From the NCBI GenBank assembly GCA_016235025.1, contig JACRMV010000001.1:620001-684000 (forward strand): a DNA stretch of 64,000 nt, in the 5' to 3' direction. The notes under the pieces were generated by a model that had not been told where the DNA came from, searched no databases, and was given only the letters and a program-made list of their open reading frames with translations. Positions 1 through 14,650 of this stretch are shown piece by piece (position 1 is the first letter of the stretch; each line of letters begins with the position of its first letter). The DNA comes from Rhodocyclales bacterium. GTDB lineage: Bacteria > Pseudomonadota > Gammaproteobacteria > Burkholderiales > Rhodocyclaceae. Both the position numbers and the translations under genes were made by a program.

Positions 1-695
1 ACGAATCCCGCAGCCATCAACACGGCGTTGGCCGCGAACGCCTGATGCCAGAATGCACCGGACCGCCGCCAGAAACCCATGACAATCAGAATTGCAGCGA
101 GCGCGAGGAGTTGACCGATTTCGACCCCGGCATTGAATGCAAGGATATTCGGAACCAACCCGTCTTGAGACAGGGTGAATTCTTGCAGCTTGGTTGCGAG
201 ACCAAAGCCGTGAAAGAAACCGAAAACAAGCACGGCGGCCTTCGTGTTGGGCTGAAAGCCAAACACGCGCCGGAATGCGCCCAGATTGTCGAGTGCCTTG
301 TACACGACCGAGAGGCCGATGATGGCATCGACCATGTAGGGATTTATGTGGGTGCCGCTGAGGACGCCATAAAGCAGCGTGATGCTGTGTCCGATCGCGA
401 ACAGCGTTACATAGACGCCGACCTCACGCATCCGGTACAGAAAGAAGATCACGCCAAACAGGAACAGCAGATGGTCATATCCCGTAACCATGTGCTTTGC
501 GCCCAGGTACATGAAGGGAATCAGTTGCGCACCGCTGCTTTGTTCTATAAACAGCTTGTCATCATCCGCGACGCCGTGTGCAAATGCACTGGCTGTCAGA
601 AAAAGAGAAAGCAAAAGCATGGCAAGAGCACGCTGGCACGAGAAGGCAGGGCCAGCAAAGCGGCGCCCTATGCAAAAGGTGAATGGTCTATTCAT
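1..695 (-). CDS. HupE/UreJ-family membrane protein (partial, runs off left edge)
   Basis: Reverse-strand translation from ATG at 695: MNRPFTFCIGRRF...AHGVADDDKLF...GYDHLLFLFGVIFFLYRMREVGVYVTLFAIGHSITLLYGV; no stop inside the window, so absent from the ORF track. Confidence 0.75.
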   Translation of the reverse strand, partial: MNRPFTFCIGRRFAGPAFSCQRALAMLLLSLFLTASAFAHGVADDDKLFIEQSSGAQLIPFMYLGAKHMVTGYDHLLFLFGVIFFLYRMREVGVYVTLFAIGHSITLLYGVLSGTHINPYMVDAIIGLSVVYKALDNLGAFRRVFGFQPNTKAAVLVFGFFHGFGLATKLQEFTLSQDGLVPNILAFNAGVEIGQLLALAAILIVMGFWRRSGAFWHQAFAANAVLMAAGF

Positions 696-803
696 ATTCC
701 AGCTTGATCGTGCATTGTTATTTTCGTTAAGCATTCAAGAAGCATGTTTTTCTCTGGTCAGCTCCGGATGCTCCGGCCTGTCGGCCATGGCGCCCGATCA
801 GAA

Positions 804-1103
804 TTAAGGCGCCTTGCCTCCCCGGGGAGGCGGCGCCAGCGGAACTTGAACGAATACCTCGCCCGCCTTGATGAAACCCAGTTCAAAACGCGCCCGCTCT
901 TCAATCGCCTCAACGCCGGACTTGAGATCGCGCACTTCGGCATCTAGTCCCGCGTTGCGCTGCTCCAATTGTTGATTGACCTCGCGCTGCGCTGCCAGTT
1001 GCTGGCTGGTGTCCCAGACACGGAGCCAGCCGCCCTTGCCTAGCCACAGCGGGTATTGCAGCAGGGCGATCAGGGCGACCAGCAGCCACGTCAGGCGGCT
1101 CAT
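804..1103 (-). CDS. ftsB: cell division protein FtsB
   Basis: Small TM plus coiled-coil ORF directly downstream of eno; FtsB-like [13 protein letters not shown] motif. Confidence 0.9.
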   Translation of the reverse strand: MSRLTWLLVALIALLQYPLWLGKGGWLRVWDTSQQLAAQREVNQQLEQRNAGLDAEVRDLKSGVEAIEERARFELGFIKAGEVFVQVPLAPPPRGGKAP

Positions 1104-1111
1104 CGACGGAT

Positions 1112-4965
<3,854 letters not shown>

Positions 4966-5028
4966 TTACTGCTGGCAGGGCATCAACGTATAATTCACTT
5001 CCTTCACAAAACCGGGTGTACAACTGTC

Positions 5029-6133
5029 ATGGAAGCCGAACGCATCAACGCCGTCGCCAACCGCATCGCCGATCTCACAGCGCGCGAGCAAGAGCTGCGG
5101 AGGTATCTTTGACTACGATGCCAAGGCATCGCGTTTAGAGGAAATCGTCGGCCTGCTGGAAGACCCCAAGGTCTGGGACGACGCTGAAAAAGCACAGACA
5201 CTGGGCCGCGAGCGGAAATCGCTCGAATCCGTTGTTCTGAGCCTGGACCAGATCGCACAGCGGCTGGTCGATAGTCGTGAACTGTTCGACCTGGCCAAAG
5301 ACGAGAACGACGAGGACACGCTGGTCGCCGTCGAAAATGATCAGGCCGAAATCGAGAAGGACGTTAGCGGCCTGGAGTTCCGCCGCATGTTCAACAACCC
5401 GGCCGATGCCAATAACTGCTTCATCGATATCCAGGCCGGCGCCGGTGGCACCGAGGCTTGCGACTGGGCCAGCATGCTGTTGCGGCAGTACCTGAAATAT
5501 TGCGAACGCAAGGGCTTCAAGACCGAAATCCTGGAAGAAACCGATGGCGACGTGGCCGGCATTCGCAGCGCCTCGCTCAAGGTCGAGGGCGACTATGCCT
5601 ATGGCTTGCTGCGGACGGAAACCGGTGTGCATCGCCTAGTACGCAAAAGTCCCTTCGATTCTTCCGGCGGACGCCACACCTCCTTTGCCAGCCTTTATGT
5701 TTACCCCGAAATCGACGACTCGATTGAAATTGACATCAACCCGGCCGATCTGCGTGTCGATACTTTCCGCGCCAGCGGCGCCGGCGGCCAGCACATCAAC
5801 AAGACCGACTCCGCGATACGCATCACTCACGTTCCATCCGGCATTGTCGTGCAATGCCAGAACGACCGTTCGCAACACCGCAATCGCGCCGAAGCGATGA
5901 CCATGCTCAAGTCGCGGCTCTACGAAGCCGAACTACGCAAGCGCCAGGCCGAGGCCGACAAGCTGGAAGCCGGCAAGACCGATGTCGGCTGGGGCCACCA
6001 GATTCGCAGCTATGTGCTGGACCAGAGCCGCATCAAGGACCTGCGTACCCATGTCGAGACCTCGAACACGCAAAAAGTGCTGGACGGCGACCTCGACCCG
6101 TTTATCGAAGCCAGCCTGAAACAAGGCGTGTGA
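5029..6133 (+). CDS. prfB: peptide chain release factor 2, with programmed +1 frameshift (5029..5109 joined to 5111..6133)
   Basis: 0-frame [30 protein letters not shown] ends at in-frame TGA 5110-5112 in GGAGGTATCTTTGAC; the +1 frame continues to 6133 with RF2 [11 protein letters not shown] motif. Confidence 0.97.
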
Positions 6134-6160
6134 TTTCCACTTTGCAACCGGACCACTCTC

Positions 6161-7672
6161 ATGAGCGAACAACAGCCCCTTCCCACTGACGAAAACCGCC
6201 TGGTTGCCGAGCGCCGCGAGAAACTCAAGGCGTGGCGCGCCGCCGGACAGGCTTTTCCCAACGATTTCTCGCGTGAGAATCTGGCCGGCCGGCTTGATGA
6301 ACTTTACGCGGAGAAAACCCGCGAAGAACTTGAGACGATGCCGATTACGGTCAAGGTTGCCGGTCGCATCGTGCTCAAGCGTGTGATGGGCAAGGCCAGC
6401 TTCGCCACCATCCAGGACATGTCGGGACGCATCCAGCTGTTCATCAGCAACGATTCTGTCGGCGAGGAGGCGCACCGCGAATTCAAGCACTGGGATATCG
6501 GTGACATCGTCGGTTGCCAGGGCAGCTTGATGAAAACCAAAACCGACGAGTTGACGGTGCATTGCAATTCGGTTCGCCTGCTGACCAAGTCGCTGCGGCC
6601 GCTGCCGGAGAAGTTCCACGGCCTGACCGACATCGAACAAAAATACCGCAGCCGCTACGTCGATCTGATCACCAACGAGCAGACACGCCATACCTTCGTC
6701 GCCCGCAGCCGCATGGTGCAGTCGATTCGCAACTACATGACGCGCGACGGCTTCCTTGAGGTCGAAACGCCGATGATGCACCCGATTCCCGGTGGCGCGG
6801 CAGCCAAGCCGTTCAAGACCCACCACAATGCACTGGACATGGAATTGTTCCTGCGCATCGCGCCGGAGCTCTACCTCAAGCGCCTGGTGGTCGGTGGTTT
6901 TGAGAAAGTGTTCGAGATCAACCGCAATTTCCGGAACGAGGGCTTGAGCCCGCGGCATAACCCGGAATTCACCATGATGGAGTTCTACGAGGCTTACTCG
7001 AATTATTCCAGACTGATGGATTTCACCGAAGGCCTGTTGCGGCATTCCGCCCGTGAAGCGCTGGGCACCGAGGTCTTTGAATATCAGGGCCGCACACTCG
7101 ATTTGTCAAAGCCATTTGCCCGCCTGACCATCGTCGGCGCGATTCACCATTACCATCCCGGCTACTCGTTTGAACAGCTCAATGACATTGACTGGCTGAA
7201 ACAGAAGCTCGCCGATCTCAGGGTAGACCTCAAGGCGCCGCACCTCGTCAATGCCGGCCTCGGCACCTTGCAGCTGATGCTGTTCGAGGAAACCACCGAA
7301 GCCGAACTGTGGGAGCCGACCTACATCATCGACTATCCCGCCGAGGTTTCGCCGCTGGCGCGTCGCAACGATACCCACCCCGACATCACCGAACGTTTCG
7401 AGCTGTTCATCGTCGGCCGCGAGATCGCCAATGGCTTCTCGGAATTGAACGATCCGGAAGATCAGGCCGCGCGTTTTCAGGAGCAGTCCAAGGCCAAGGA
7501 TGCGGGCGACGAAGAAGCCATGTATTACGATGCCGACTACATTCGCGCCCTCGAGTATGGCCTGCCGCCCACCGCTGGCTGCGGCATCGGCATCGACCGG
7601 CTGGTGATGCTGCTGACCGATTCGCCGTCGATCCGCGATGTGATCCTGTTTCCGCAGATGCGTCCTGAATGA
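6161..7672 (+). CDS. lysS: lysyl-tRNA synthetase (class II)
   Basis: Full-length LysRS with class II motifs, downstream of prfB. Confidence 0.97.
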   Translation: MSEQQPLPTDENRLVAERREKLKAWRAAGQAFPNDFSRENLAGRLDELYAEKTREELETMPITVKVAGRIVLKRVMGKASFATIQDMSGRIQLFISNDSVGEEAHREFKHWDIGDIVGCQGSLMKTKTDELTVHCNSVRLLTKSLRPLPEKFHGLTDIEQKYRSRYVDLITNEQTRHTFVARSRMVQSIRNYMTRDGFLEVETPMMHPIPGGAAAKPFKTHHNALDMELFLRIAPELYLKRLVVGGFEKVFEINRNFRNEGLSPRHNPEFTMMEFYEAYSNYSRLMDFTEGLLRHSAREALGTEVFEYQGRTLDLSKPFARLTIVGAIHHYHPGYSFEQLNDIDWLKQKLADLRVDLKAPHLVNAGLGTLQLMLFEETTEAELWEPTYIIDYPAEVSPLARRNDTHPDITERFELFIVGREIANGFSELNDPEDQAARFQEQSKAKDAGDEEAMYYDADYIRALEYGLPPTAGCGIGIDRLVMLLTDSPSIRDVILFPQMRPE

Positions 7673-9711
7673 GCGCTGCCCCGCTGGTTCCCGCAGAGCT
7701 TGCGGCAACTGGCGAGGGCACGCCATTTTCGCCGCTGTATGACGATGTGTATCACGCCGCCGCCGGTGGCCTGGCGCAGGCACGCCAGGTGTTCCTTGGC
7801 GGCAACGATCTGCCCGCGCGCTGGCTCGGGGCGGAACATTTCACCATCGGCGAGACTGGCTTCGGCCTCGGCCTCAATTTCCTCGCCACCTGGCAGGCCT
7901 GGCAGACAGCGAGCATGCCGTGCCGCCTGCATTATGTCGCGCTCGAAAAACATCCCTTCCGCCATGACGATCTTGCCCGGGCGCTGGCGCGTTTTCCCGA
8001 GCTGGATGCGCTGGCTGCCGAACTCGTGTCCCGTTGGCCGCCGCTCGTTCCGGGATTCCATCGCCTGCATTTCGCCGGCGGCCGACTGACGCTGACACTC
8101 CTCTTCGGTGATGCCCCACACCTGCTGCCGCAACTGGTCGCCTGCTTCGATGCGCTCTACCTCGATGGTTTCGCCCCGGCGAAGAATCCGGAGATGTGGT
8201 CGCCCGCCCTGCTCTCTGCCCTCACCCGGCGCTGCCACGACGGAACCACGCTGGCGACCTGGAGCGTAGCCGGCGACCTGCGCCGCACGCTGGAACACCT
8301 CGGCTGGACCCTTGAGCGCCGTCCTGGCTTTGGCGGCAAGCGTGAAATGCTGACGGCAAGCCGGCCGCTCGCCGTATCACCATCCGCTACGGCGAGGAGA
8401 CTTGCCCGCGAAGCGGAAAGCCCAAGTCTGCAAAGCTGGGCGTTTCTTGCTCGACCGCCTTGTAGCGCAGTTGCTTCACCAGCGCCGACTTTTCCCGCTC
8501 CCGGCGCCGATGAGCGCAAGGCGATCGTCATCGGCGCCGGCCTCGCCGGTACGGCCATCAGCGAGCGGCTGGCCAGTCGCGGCTGGCGGATCGAGCTTTT
8601 CGAGCGGAATCCTGCTCCGGCGCAGGAAGCCTCGGGAAATCCTGCCGGCATCCTGCTGCCGCTACTGACGAAAGACGACGCGCTGGCCGGCCGCCTGTCC
8701 CGCGCCTGCTATCTGTACGCGCTGCGCCGGCTGGCCGGACTGCCGGGCGTGCGCTGGTCGCCGTGCGGCGTGTTGCAGATCGCCCGCGACAATGCGCATG
8801 AAGATTTGCAGCGGGCAACCATCGATGGCCAACACCTGCCAACCGAATTCGCCGCTTTTCTCGCCCGGGACGCGGCCGCAACGCTGGTTGGCCGACCGTT
8901 GGCGCAGGGTGGCTGGTGGTTTCCCGGCGGCGGCTGGGTAGCTCCCGCCAGTTTCTGCACCGCGCTGCTGGCGGCGGCGGGGGAACATGTCCGCGCCCAT
9001 TACGGCGTTGCTGTTACCCGTATCGCGCGCGCCGCCGGCAGTTGGCAGGCGTTCGCTGCCGACGGCAAGCTGCTCGCCGAGGCGCCGCATCTGATCCTCG
9101 CCAATGCCCAGGCCGCCAGTGCGTTGTTGCCCCGCCCCATCCCCTTGACCTTGACGCCGATTCGCGGCCAGATCAGTTACTTGCCGCCTGCCGCGATCGG
9201 TGCGCCTGCGCTGCGGCATGTGCTCTGTCGCAATGGTTATCTGACACCACCTGACGCCGGTACGGCATGCCTGGGCGCCAGTTTTGACCGGGACGACCAG
9301 GACATCGCGATGCGTTCTGCCGATCATCGCGGCAATCTGCAGCGGCTGGAAGAGCTGCTGCCGGGAATCCTCGCCGGTACGGCGGCGTCCATCGATGCCG
9401 GCCAGCTTGAAGGTCGTGTCGGCATTCGCACCGCCACCCGCGACCGCCTGCCACTGGTCGGCGCCCTGCCGGCTCCGATGACAGCGGAACAGGCAAGCCG
9501 GCTGACGCTGGCCACGCTGCCGCGAGAGGAAGGATTGCATGTCCTGCTCGGTCTCGGCGCCCGTGGCATGGTCTGGGCGCCGTTGCTCGCCGAACTGCTG
9601 GCCAGCCAAATGGCAGACGAGCCGCTGCCGCTCGAATGCGGATTGGCCGATGCTGTCGATCCTGCCCGTTTCGAACTGCGCGCCTTACGGCGCAACAGCA
9701 AGTTCCAGTAA
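7669..9711 (+). CDS. mnmC: bifunctional tRNA mnm5s2U biosynthesis protein MnmC
   Basis: N-terminal methyltransferase domain ([30 protein letters not shown]) plus C-terminal FAD oxidase ([22 protein letters not shown]); ATGA overlap with lysS. Confidence 0.93.
   Translation: MSAAPLVPAELAATGEGTPFSPLYDDVYHAAAGGLAQARQVFLGGNDLPARWLGAEHFTIGETGFGLGLNFLATWQAWQTASMPCRLHYVALEKHPFRHDDLARALARFPELDALAAELVSRWPPLVPGFHRLHFAGGRLTLTLLFGDAPHLLPQLVACFDALYLDGFAPAKNPEMWSPALLSALTRRCHDGTTLATWSVAGDLRRTLEHLGWTLERRPGFGGKREMLTASRPLAVSPSATARRLAREAESPSLQSWAFLARPPCSAVASPAPTFPAPGADERKAIVIGAGLAGTAISERLASRGWRIELFERNPAPAQEASGNPAGILLPLLTKDDALAGRLSRACYLYALRRLAGLPGVRWSPCGVLQIARDNAHEDLQRATIDGQHLPTEFAAFLARDAAATLVGRPLAQGGWWFPGGGWVAPASFCTALLAAAGEHVRAHYGVAVTRIARAAGSWQAFAADGKLLAEAPHLILANAQAASALLPRPIPLTLTPIRGQISYLPPAAIGAPALRHVLCRNGYLTPPDAGTACLGASFDRDDQDIAMRSADHRGNLQRLEELLPGILAGTAASIDAGQLEGRVGIRTATRDRLPLVGALPAPMTAEQASRLTLATLPREEGLHVLLGLGARGMVWAPLLAELLASQMADEPLPLECGLADAVDPARFELRALRRNSKFQ
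8372..8493 (-). repeat. KVGAG-type mini-repeat, copy 2 (122-bp long form inside mnmC)
   Basis: AAAAGTCGGCGCTGGTGAAGCAACTGCGCTACAAGGCGGTCGAGCAAGAAACGC...TCTCCTCGCCGTAGCGGATGGTGATACGG on minus strand. Confidence 0.97.
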
Positions 9712-9799
9712 CAGGTGTAACAGCAGATTGCATTGGTAGGCAAACTGTCCTATGTTGCGTTATCCTGATTACATTAATTGACCACCGAAGGAGCACATC

Positions 9800-10447
9800 A
9801 TGGAAACAAGCCCAACCAAATCCGCCACCCACCCGATGTTCCTGATTGCAGCGGCTTCCGTCGCCGCCGTCAGTTTTGCCGGCATAGGCTATCTTGCAGG
9901 CTGGCTGCCCGGGCCGGGAAAGAGCGCGGAGTCTGCCGCTATCACTCCGACTACGCAAGTCATGGAAACGACGCCGGAAAATGCAAAAGCCCCCAGCGCC
10001 AAATCCAGCGAAACAACAGATAAAGAATCGGGCGCAAAGTCCGTAAAACACCGCTCAAGCGCCGTCTCGTCAGCGCCGACTTCTTCGCATGCATCCTCCA
10101 CTGCGGCAGTTTGTGCCGATTGCGGCGTGGTGAGTTCAGTCAATGAAGTCATGGTTGAACCCGCTGGCAGCGGAGTCGGTGCAGTCGCCGGTGGCGTGGT
10201 GGGCGGTGTGCTGGGCAACCAGATCGGGAAAGGTAGTGGCCGCACCATCGCCACGGTGCTTGGCGCCGCCGGTGGCGCCTATGCCGGCAATGCCATTGAA
10301 AAATCCACCAAAAAGACCAAGCGCTATGATGTCGTGGTGCGTTTTGACGATGGCACGACGCGCACTTTCAGCAGCACGACGGCGCCCGCCTGGCGTAGTG
10401 GCGACCACGTCCGTCTGGAGAATGGCGTGCTGACGGCACGCCAGTAA
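9800..10447 (+). CDS. glycine-zipper (17 kDa surface antigen/SlyB-like) envelope protein
   Basis: GSGVGAVAGGVVGGVLGNQIGKGSGRTIATVLGAAGGAYAGNAIE glycine zipper; N-terminal TM segment. Confidence 0.85.
   Translation: METSPTKSATHPMFLIAAASVAAVSFAGIGYLAGWLPGPGKSAESAAITPTTQVMETTPENAKAPSAKSSETTDKESGAKSVKHRSSAVSSAPTSSHASSTAAVCADCGVVSSVNEVMVEPAGSGVGAVAGGVVGGVLGNQIGKGSGRTIATVLGAAGGAYAGNAIEKSTKKTKRYDVVVRFDDGTTRTFSSTTAPAWRSGDHVRLENGVLTARQ
10061..10083 (-). repeat. KVGAG-type mini-repeat, copy 3 (glycine-zipper gene)
   Basis: GAAGTCGGCGCTGACGAGACGGC on minus strand. Confidence 0.75.
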
Positions 10448-10498
10448 GCAGCGACGAAAACCGCATCGGGCGGATTGATGCGCCCTGCTGGATACCGA

Positions 10499-11896
10499 TC
10501 AGCAAGGCAGCACAGCATCCAGTCGCGTCAGTACGCGTTCGCGCCCCAGCACTTCCAGCACCGCGTCAATCGCCGGTGATTGCGGCAGGCCCAGGAGCGC
10601 AACGCGCAACGGGATAGCCACATGGGGCATCTTCAAACCCAGCTCGGCTGCGGTCTGCTTCACCGCCTGCCCCAGTTCCGCCGTTTGCCAGGGTGTGGTC
10701 GATAAGCGCTGGCGCAGCGCAAGCAAGGCGTTCAAGGCGACCTCGGTCAGATGCTGGGCGCGTATCTCTTCACCCGGATGCGGCATGACGTAAAACGGAT
10801 GCACTGCATCAGCCAGTTCATTCAGATTGCCGGCGCGATCACGGTAGAGCGCAAGCACGGCAGTAATTTCCGGGCCGCCCGCAATCGAGACGCCTTGCCG
10901 CGCCAAGCGTTGCGTGACTTCGTCGCCCAGTCGATGCAGGTCGGCCTGTTTGATGTAATGCGCGTTCAGCCAGTTGAGCTTTTCGGTATTGAACTGGGCG
11001 GCGGATGCCGTGATATGGTCAAGGTCGAACCACTCTACAAATTGCTCCATGCTGAAAATCTCGTCATCGCCATGCGACCAGCCCAGGCGCGCCAAATAAT
11101 TCAATACGGCTTCGGGCAGGTAGCCGTCATCATCGTATTGCATCACCGACACCGCACCATGACGCTTGGAAAGCTTCTGTCCATCGTCACCGAGGATCAT
11201 CGACAAGTGGGCATATTGCGGCACAGGAGCGCCCAGGGCCTGCAGTAAATTGATCTGCCGCGGCGTGTTGTTCACATGGTCATCGCCACGGATGACATGG
11301 GTGATGGCCATGTCCCGGTCGTCAACCACCACGCAGAAATTGTAGGTTGGCGTGCCGTCGGCACGGGAAATGATGAAATCGTCGAGTTCGGAATTGGCGA
11401 ATTCGATGCGGCCCTTGACCTTGTCATCCCAAGCCACCACTCCTGTCGCCGGGTTACGGAAGCGCACCACGTAGGGGATGCCATCGGGGGGAGGGGGGAG
11501 TGTTTTGCCGGTCTCGGGTCGCCAGCGGCCATCGTAGCGGGGTTTTTGCTTTCGCGCCTCCTGCTCGGCACGCAAAGCGTCCAGTTCATCTTTCGTCATG
11601 TAGCAACGATAGGCGCTCCCGGCAAGCAACATTTCGCTGATGACCTGCTTGTATCGATCCATGCGCTGCATCTGATAGAACGGTCCTTCGTCATGGCCCA
11701 GCCCCAGCCATTGCATCCCATCGAGAATCGCCTGTACCGCCTCTGGCGTCGAACGCTCAACGTCTGTGTCTTCGATACGAAGAATGAATGTACCGCCATG
11801 ATGGCGGGCATAAGCCCAGGAAAACAACGCCGTGCGAGCGCCGCCGATATGAAGAAAGCCTGTCGGGCTGGGAGCAAAGCGGGTGCGAACCGTCAT
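10499..11896 (-). CDS. gltX: glutamyl-tRNA synthetase
   Basis: [27 protein letters not shown] and KLSKRHG motifs. Confidence 0.98.
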   Translation of the reverse strand: MTVRTRFAPSPTGFLHIGGARTALFSWAYARHHGGTFILRIEDTDVERSTPEAVQAILDGMQWLGLGHDEGPFYQMQRMDRYKQVISEMLLAGSAYRCYMTKDELDALRAEQEARKQKPRYDGRWRPETGKTLPPPPDGIPYVVRFRNPATGVVAWDDKVKGRIEFANSELDDFIISRADGTPTYNFCVVVDDRDMAITHVIRGDDHVNNTPRQINLLQALGAPVPQYAHLSMILGDDGQKLSKRHGAVSVMQYDDDGYLPEAVLNYLARLGWSHGDDEIFSMEQFVEWFDLDHITASAAQFNTEKLNWLNAHYIKQADLHRLGDEVTQRLARQGVSIAGGPEITAVLALYRDRAGNLNELADAVHPFYVMPHPGEEIRAQHLTEVALNALLALRQRLSTTPWQTAELGQAVKQTAAELGLKMPHVAIPLRVALLGLPQSPAIDAVLEVLGRERVLTRLDAVLPC

Positions 11897-11997
11897 GAGA
11901 GTTTGAAGGTGGAGGAAAGCTGCGGATTTTACGCCATGCGGCAGGCCAGAGATTGACCGTTGATGGCCCTCTGTGCTTAAATACGCGCCTCTTTCGC

Positions 11998-12072
11998 GGG
12001 CGGTTAACTCAGCGGTAGAGTGCCACCTTCACACGGTGGAAGCCACTGGTTCGATCCCAGTACCGCCCACCA
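11998..12072 (+). tRNA. tRNA-Val (anticodon CAC)
   Basis: GGGCGGT acceptor, CCACC-TTCACAC-GGTGG anticodon arm, TTCGATC T loop, encoded CCA. Confidence 0.95.
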
Positions 12073-12213
12073 CCAGAAGGAAATGAAGGGAATCTGCCCG
12101 GTTGCGGCATGCGATCTGCTGTAGCGTGAAAATGCGGCGATTTTCGCAAATGTCCGCAAACAAGGCCGGGCGTAGCATAATCACGGGTGTTGCGATTTGA
12201 TCAAGATAGCCTC

Positions 12214-12453
12214 ATGACAACAGAATCAACAGAACCCACGTATTGTTACCATTGCCGGACGCATCACCCGCGTAACGAAATGCGTCTGATCGTTACCAAG
12301 ACCGGAAAGCGCTGGCGTTGTGTCCGTAGCATCGAAGCCACGCAGCGCGGCCCCGAGGCGCGCGAAGCCTATGGTCGGCAGGTGTCTGAAATGAACAAGG
12401 CCGAATCAAGGGCGCGCGCCCAGCGCCTGAACAACCTGCTACAGGAAAAATAG
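12214..12453 (+). CDS. small zinc-ribbon-like hypothetical protein
   Basis: MTTESTEPTYCYHCRTHHPRNEMRLIVTKTGKRWRC... with CxxC. Confidence 0.6.
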   Translation: MTTESTEPTYCYHCRTHHPRNEMRLIVTKTGKRWRCVRSIEATQRGPEAREAYGRQVSEMNKAESRARAQRLNNLLQEK

Positions 12454-12458
12454 TCCGG

Positions 12459-12833
12459 ATGGCTGCGCCGTCATCCGGCAAGCTCGATCGCATTGTTGCC
12501 GATGCAAGGCGAGCCGCCGAACAGCGGGATCAAGGTTATCGGGAACAGGCGCTGAAGATTTATCCCTGGATTTGCGGTCGTTGTGCGCGTGAGTTCACGC
12601 GGGCAAACTTACGCGAACTGACCGTGCATCACCGCGACCACAATCATCAGAACAATCCTCCGGATGGCAGCAACTGGGAACTGCTGTGCCTGTATTGCCA
12701 TGACAACGAGCATCAACGGCAATTGGAGCACGGTGGGGCAGAGAGTGAAGCCGTACCGGGCAGCCCCGGTACGCATTCCCCTTTCAGCAACCTGAAAGCA
12801 TTGCTGGAGAAAGGGCCGAAGTTCAGGCCGTGA
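12459..12833 (+). CDS. HNH nuclease family protein (YajD-like)
   Basis: CGRCAREF...LTVHHRDHNHQNNPPDGSNWELLCLYCHDNEHQ: HNH motif. Confidence 0.85.
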   Translation: MAAPSSGKLDRIVADARRAAEQRDQGYREQALKIYPWICGRCAREFTRANLRELTVHHRDHNHQNNPPDGSNWELLCLYCHDNEHQRQLEHGGAESEAVPGSPGTHSPFSNLKALLEKGPKFRP

Positions 12834-14064
12834 TTTGATCCAGTTCGAATGCGGTGTGCAAAGCACGCACCGCGAGTTCAAGGTACTTCTCGTCAACGAC
12901 GACAGAAATCTTGATTTCCGAGGTTGAAATCATCTGAATATTGATGCCCTCCTCGGCCAGCGCGCGGAACATCTTGCTTGCCACGCCAGGGTGGGAACGC
13001 ATCCCGACGCCGACGGCGGAGACCTTGCAAATCTTGTTGTCGCCATCGATCGCGCGGGCGCCAACATGGGGCTTGATCTGCTCTTCCAGTATCTTCCGGG
13101 CGCGAGCATACTCAGCCCGGTTTACGGTGAATGAGAAATCCGTTGAGCCATCATGGCCGACGTTCTGGATGATCATATCCACGTCGATATTGGCATCGGC
13201 AATCGCACCGAGAATCTGGTAGGCGATACCGGGGCGATCCGGGACGCCCAATACGGTGAGTTTGGCTTCATCGCGATTGAACGCGATACCGGAGATGATG
13301 GGTTGCTCCATGTCTGTATCTTCCTCAAGTGTAATCAGTGTGCCGGCTGTTTCCTGGCCTTCTTCCTCAAAACTGGAGAGAACTCGCAATTTGACCTTGT
13401 ACTTTCCGGCAAATTCGACCGAACGAATCTGCAATACCTTCGAGCCGAGGCTGGCCATTTCAAGCATCTCCTCAAAGGTGATGCGATCAAGCTTCCTTGC
13501 CTCGGGGACGACACGTGGATCCGTGGTGTAGACGCCATCGACATCGGTGTAAATCTGGCATTCGTCGGCCTGCAACGCCGCAGCAAGCGCCACGCCGGAG
13601 GTATCCGAGCCGCCACGGCCCAAGGTGGTGATATTGCCGTCGGCATCGACGCCTTGAAATCCGGCGACGATTACCACGGTGTCGTTATTCAGATCACGTT
13701 TGATATTGCTGCCGTCAATATCCAGAATCCGCGCCTTGGTAAAAAAACTGTCGGTCAGTATCTTTACCTGGCCGCCGGTGTAGCTTTTCGCTTTCAGGCC
13801 AATATCCCGCAGCGCCATTGCCAGGAGAGCGATGCTGACTTGCTCGCCAGTGGAAATCATGACATCGAGCTCGCGCGCGTCTGGTTGCGGCGAAACCTCC
13901 TTTGCCAATGCAATCAGGCGATTGGTTTCACCGCTCATGGCAGAAACCACGACCACCACTTGATGCCCTTGTGCTTTCCAGCGTGAGACGCGCCGGGCGA
14001 CATTGCGAATACGTTCCGGCGAGCCCATGGAGGTGCCACCGTATTTTTGAACTATCAAAGCCAT
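12823..14064 (-). CDS. lysC: aspartate kinase
   Basis: MALIVQKYGGTSMGS start; C-terminal ACT domains; start shortened relative to ORF. Confidence 0.96.
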   Translation of the reverse strand: MALIVQKYGGTSMGSPERIRNVARRVSRWKAQGHQVVVVVSAMSGETNRLIALAKEVSPQPDARELDVMISTGEQVSIALLAMALRDIGLKAKSYTGGQVKILTDSFFTKARILDIDGSNIKRDLNNDTVVIVAGFQGVDADGNITTLGRGGSDTSGVALAAALQADECQIYTDVDGVYTTDPRVVPEARKLDRITFEEMLEMASLGSKVLQIRSVEFAGKYKVKLRVLSSFEEEGQETAGTLITLEEDTDMEQPIISGIAFNRDEAKLTVLGVPDRPGIAYQILGAIADANIDVDMIIQNVGHDGSTDFSFTVNRAEYARARKILEEQIKPHVGARAIDGDNKICKVSAVGVGMRSHPGVASKMFRALAEEGINIQMISTSEIKISVVVDEKYLELAVRALHTAFELDQITA

Positions 14065-14344
14065 TTTTTGTCTTGAGGAAGCATGTGACATAAAGTTTGA
14101 AATTTTACATCAAGCGAGACTTCTCAAACTTTGTCGACCTGAAGCAAGTTACGGATTTTCTGTCGCCCGCATGCCAAAGCAATCATTGTTGTATTGCATA
14201 GAAATATTCTATATTATTTATGGCAGTGCCATGTTACAGATCATAACCTCGCGGTTTATAAGGTATAAGGTTGTGCCGTTAAGCACTGTAATTCGAGTGA
14301 CGGATTCACAAAATCGTCCATATTAAAATCACAAGGAGCCCCAA

Positions 14345-14644
14345 ATGAAGACTAACGACAAGGTAATCGATGCGCGAGAGATTCGTCGCAAGCTCGGTGT
14401 CAATCAGCAGCAGTTCTGGTCGGAACTGGGTGTAACTCAGAGCGGAGGCTCCCGGTATGAGAGCGGGCGCAATATGCCACGCCCGGTGCAGCAGTTGCTG
14501 CGCTTGGTGCATATCGAGAAAATCGACATCAATAAGATCAAACGCGAAGACTACGAAGTGATTGAATATCTTCGTTCCAGCAAGCCAGCTTTGCTCAAGG
14601 AACTGAAGAAGGAAGCCAAGGCGGCAGCAAAGAAAAACGCCTGA
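14345..14644 (+). CDS. HTH (XRE/MqsA-type) DNA-binding protein
   Basis: REIRRKLGVNQQQFWSELGVTQSGGSRYESGRNMPRPVQQLLRL: helix-turn-helix. Confidence 0.8.
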   Translation: MKTNDKVIDAREIRRKLGVNQQQFWSELGVTQSGGSRYESGRNMPRPVQQLLRLVHIEKIDINKIKREDYEVIEYLRSSKPALLKELKKEAKAAAKKNA

Positions 14645-14650
14645 TATAAA

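Noticed and set aside
5933-7045. 370-aa minus-strand ORF
   Set aside because: Antisense to prfB/lysS.
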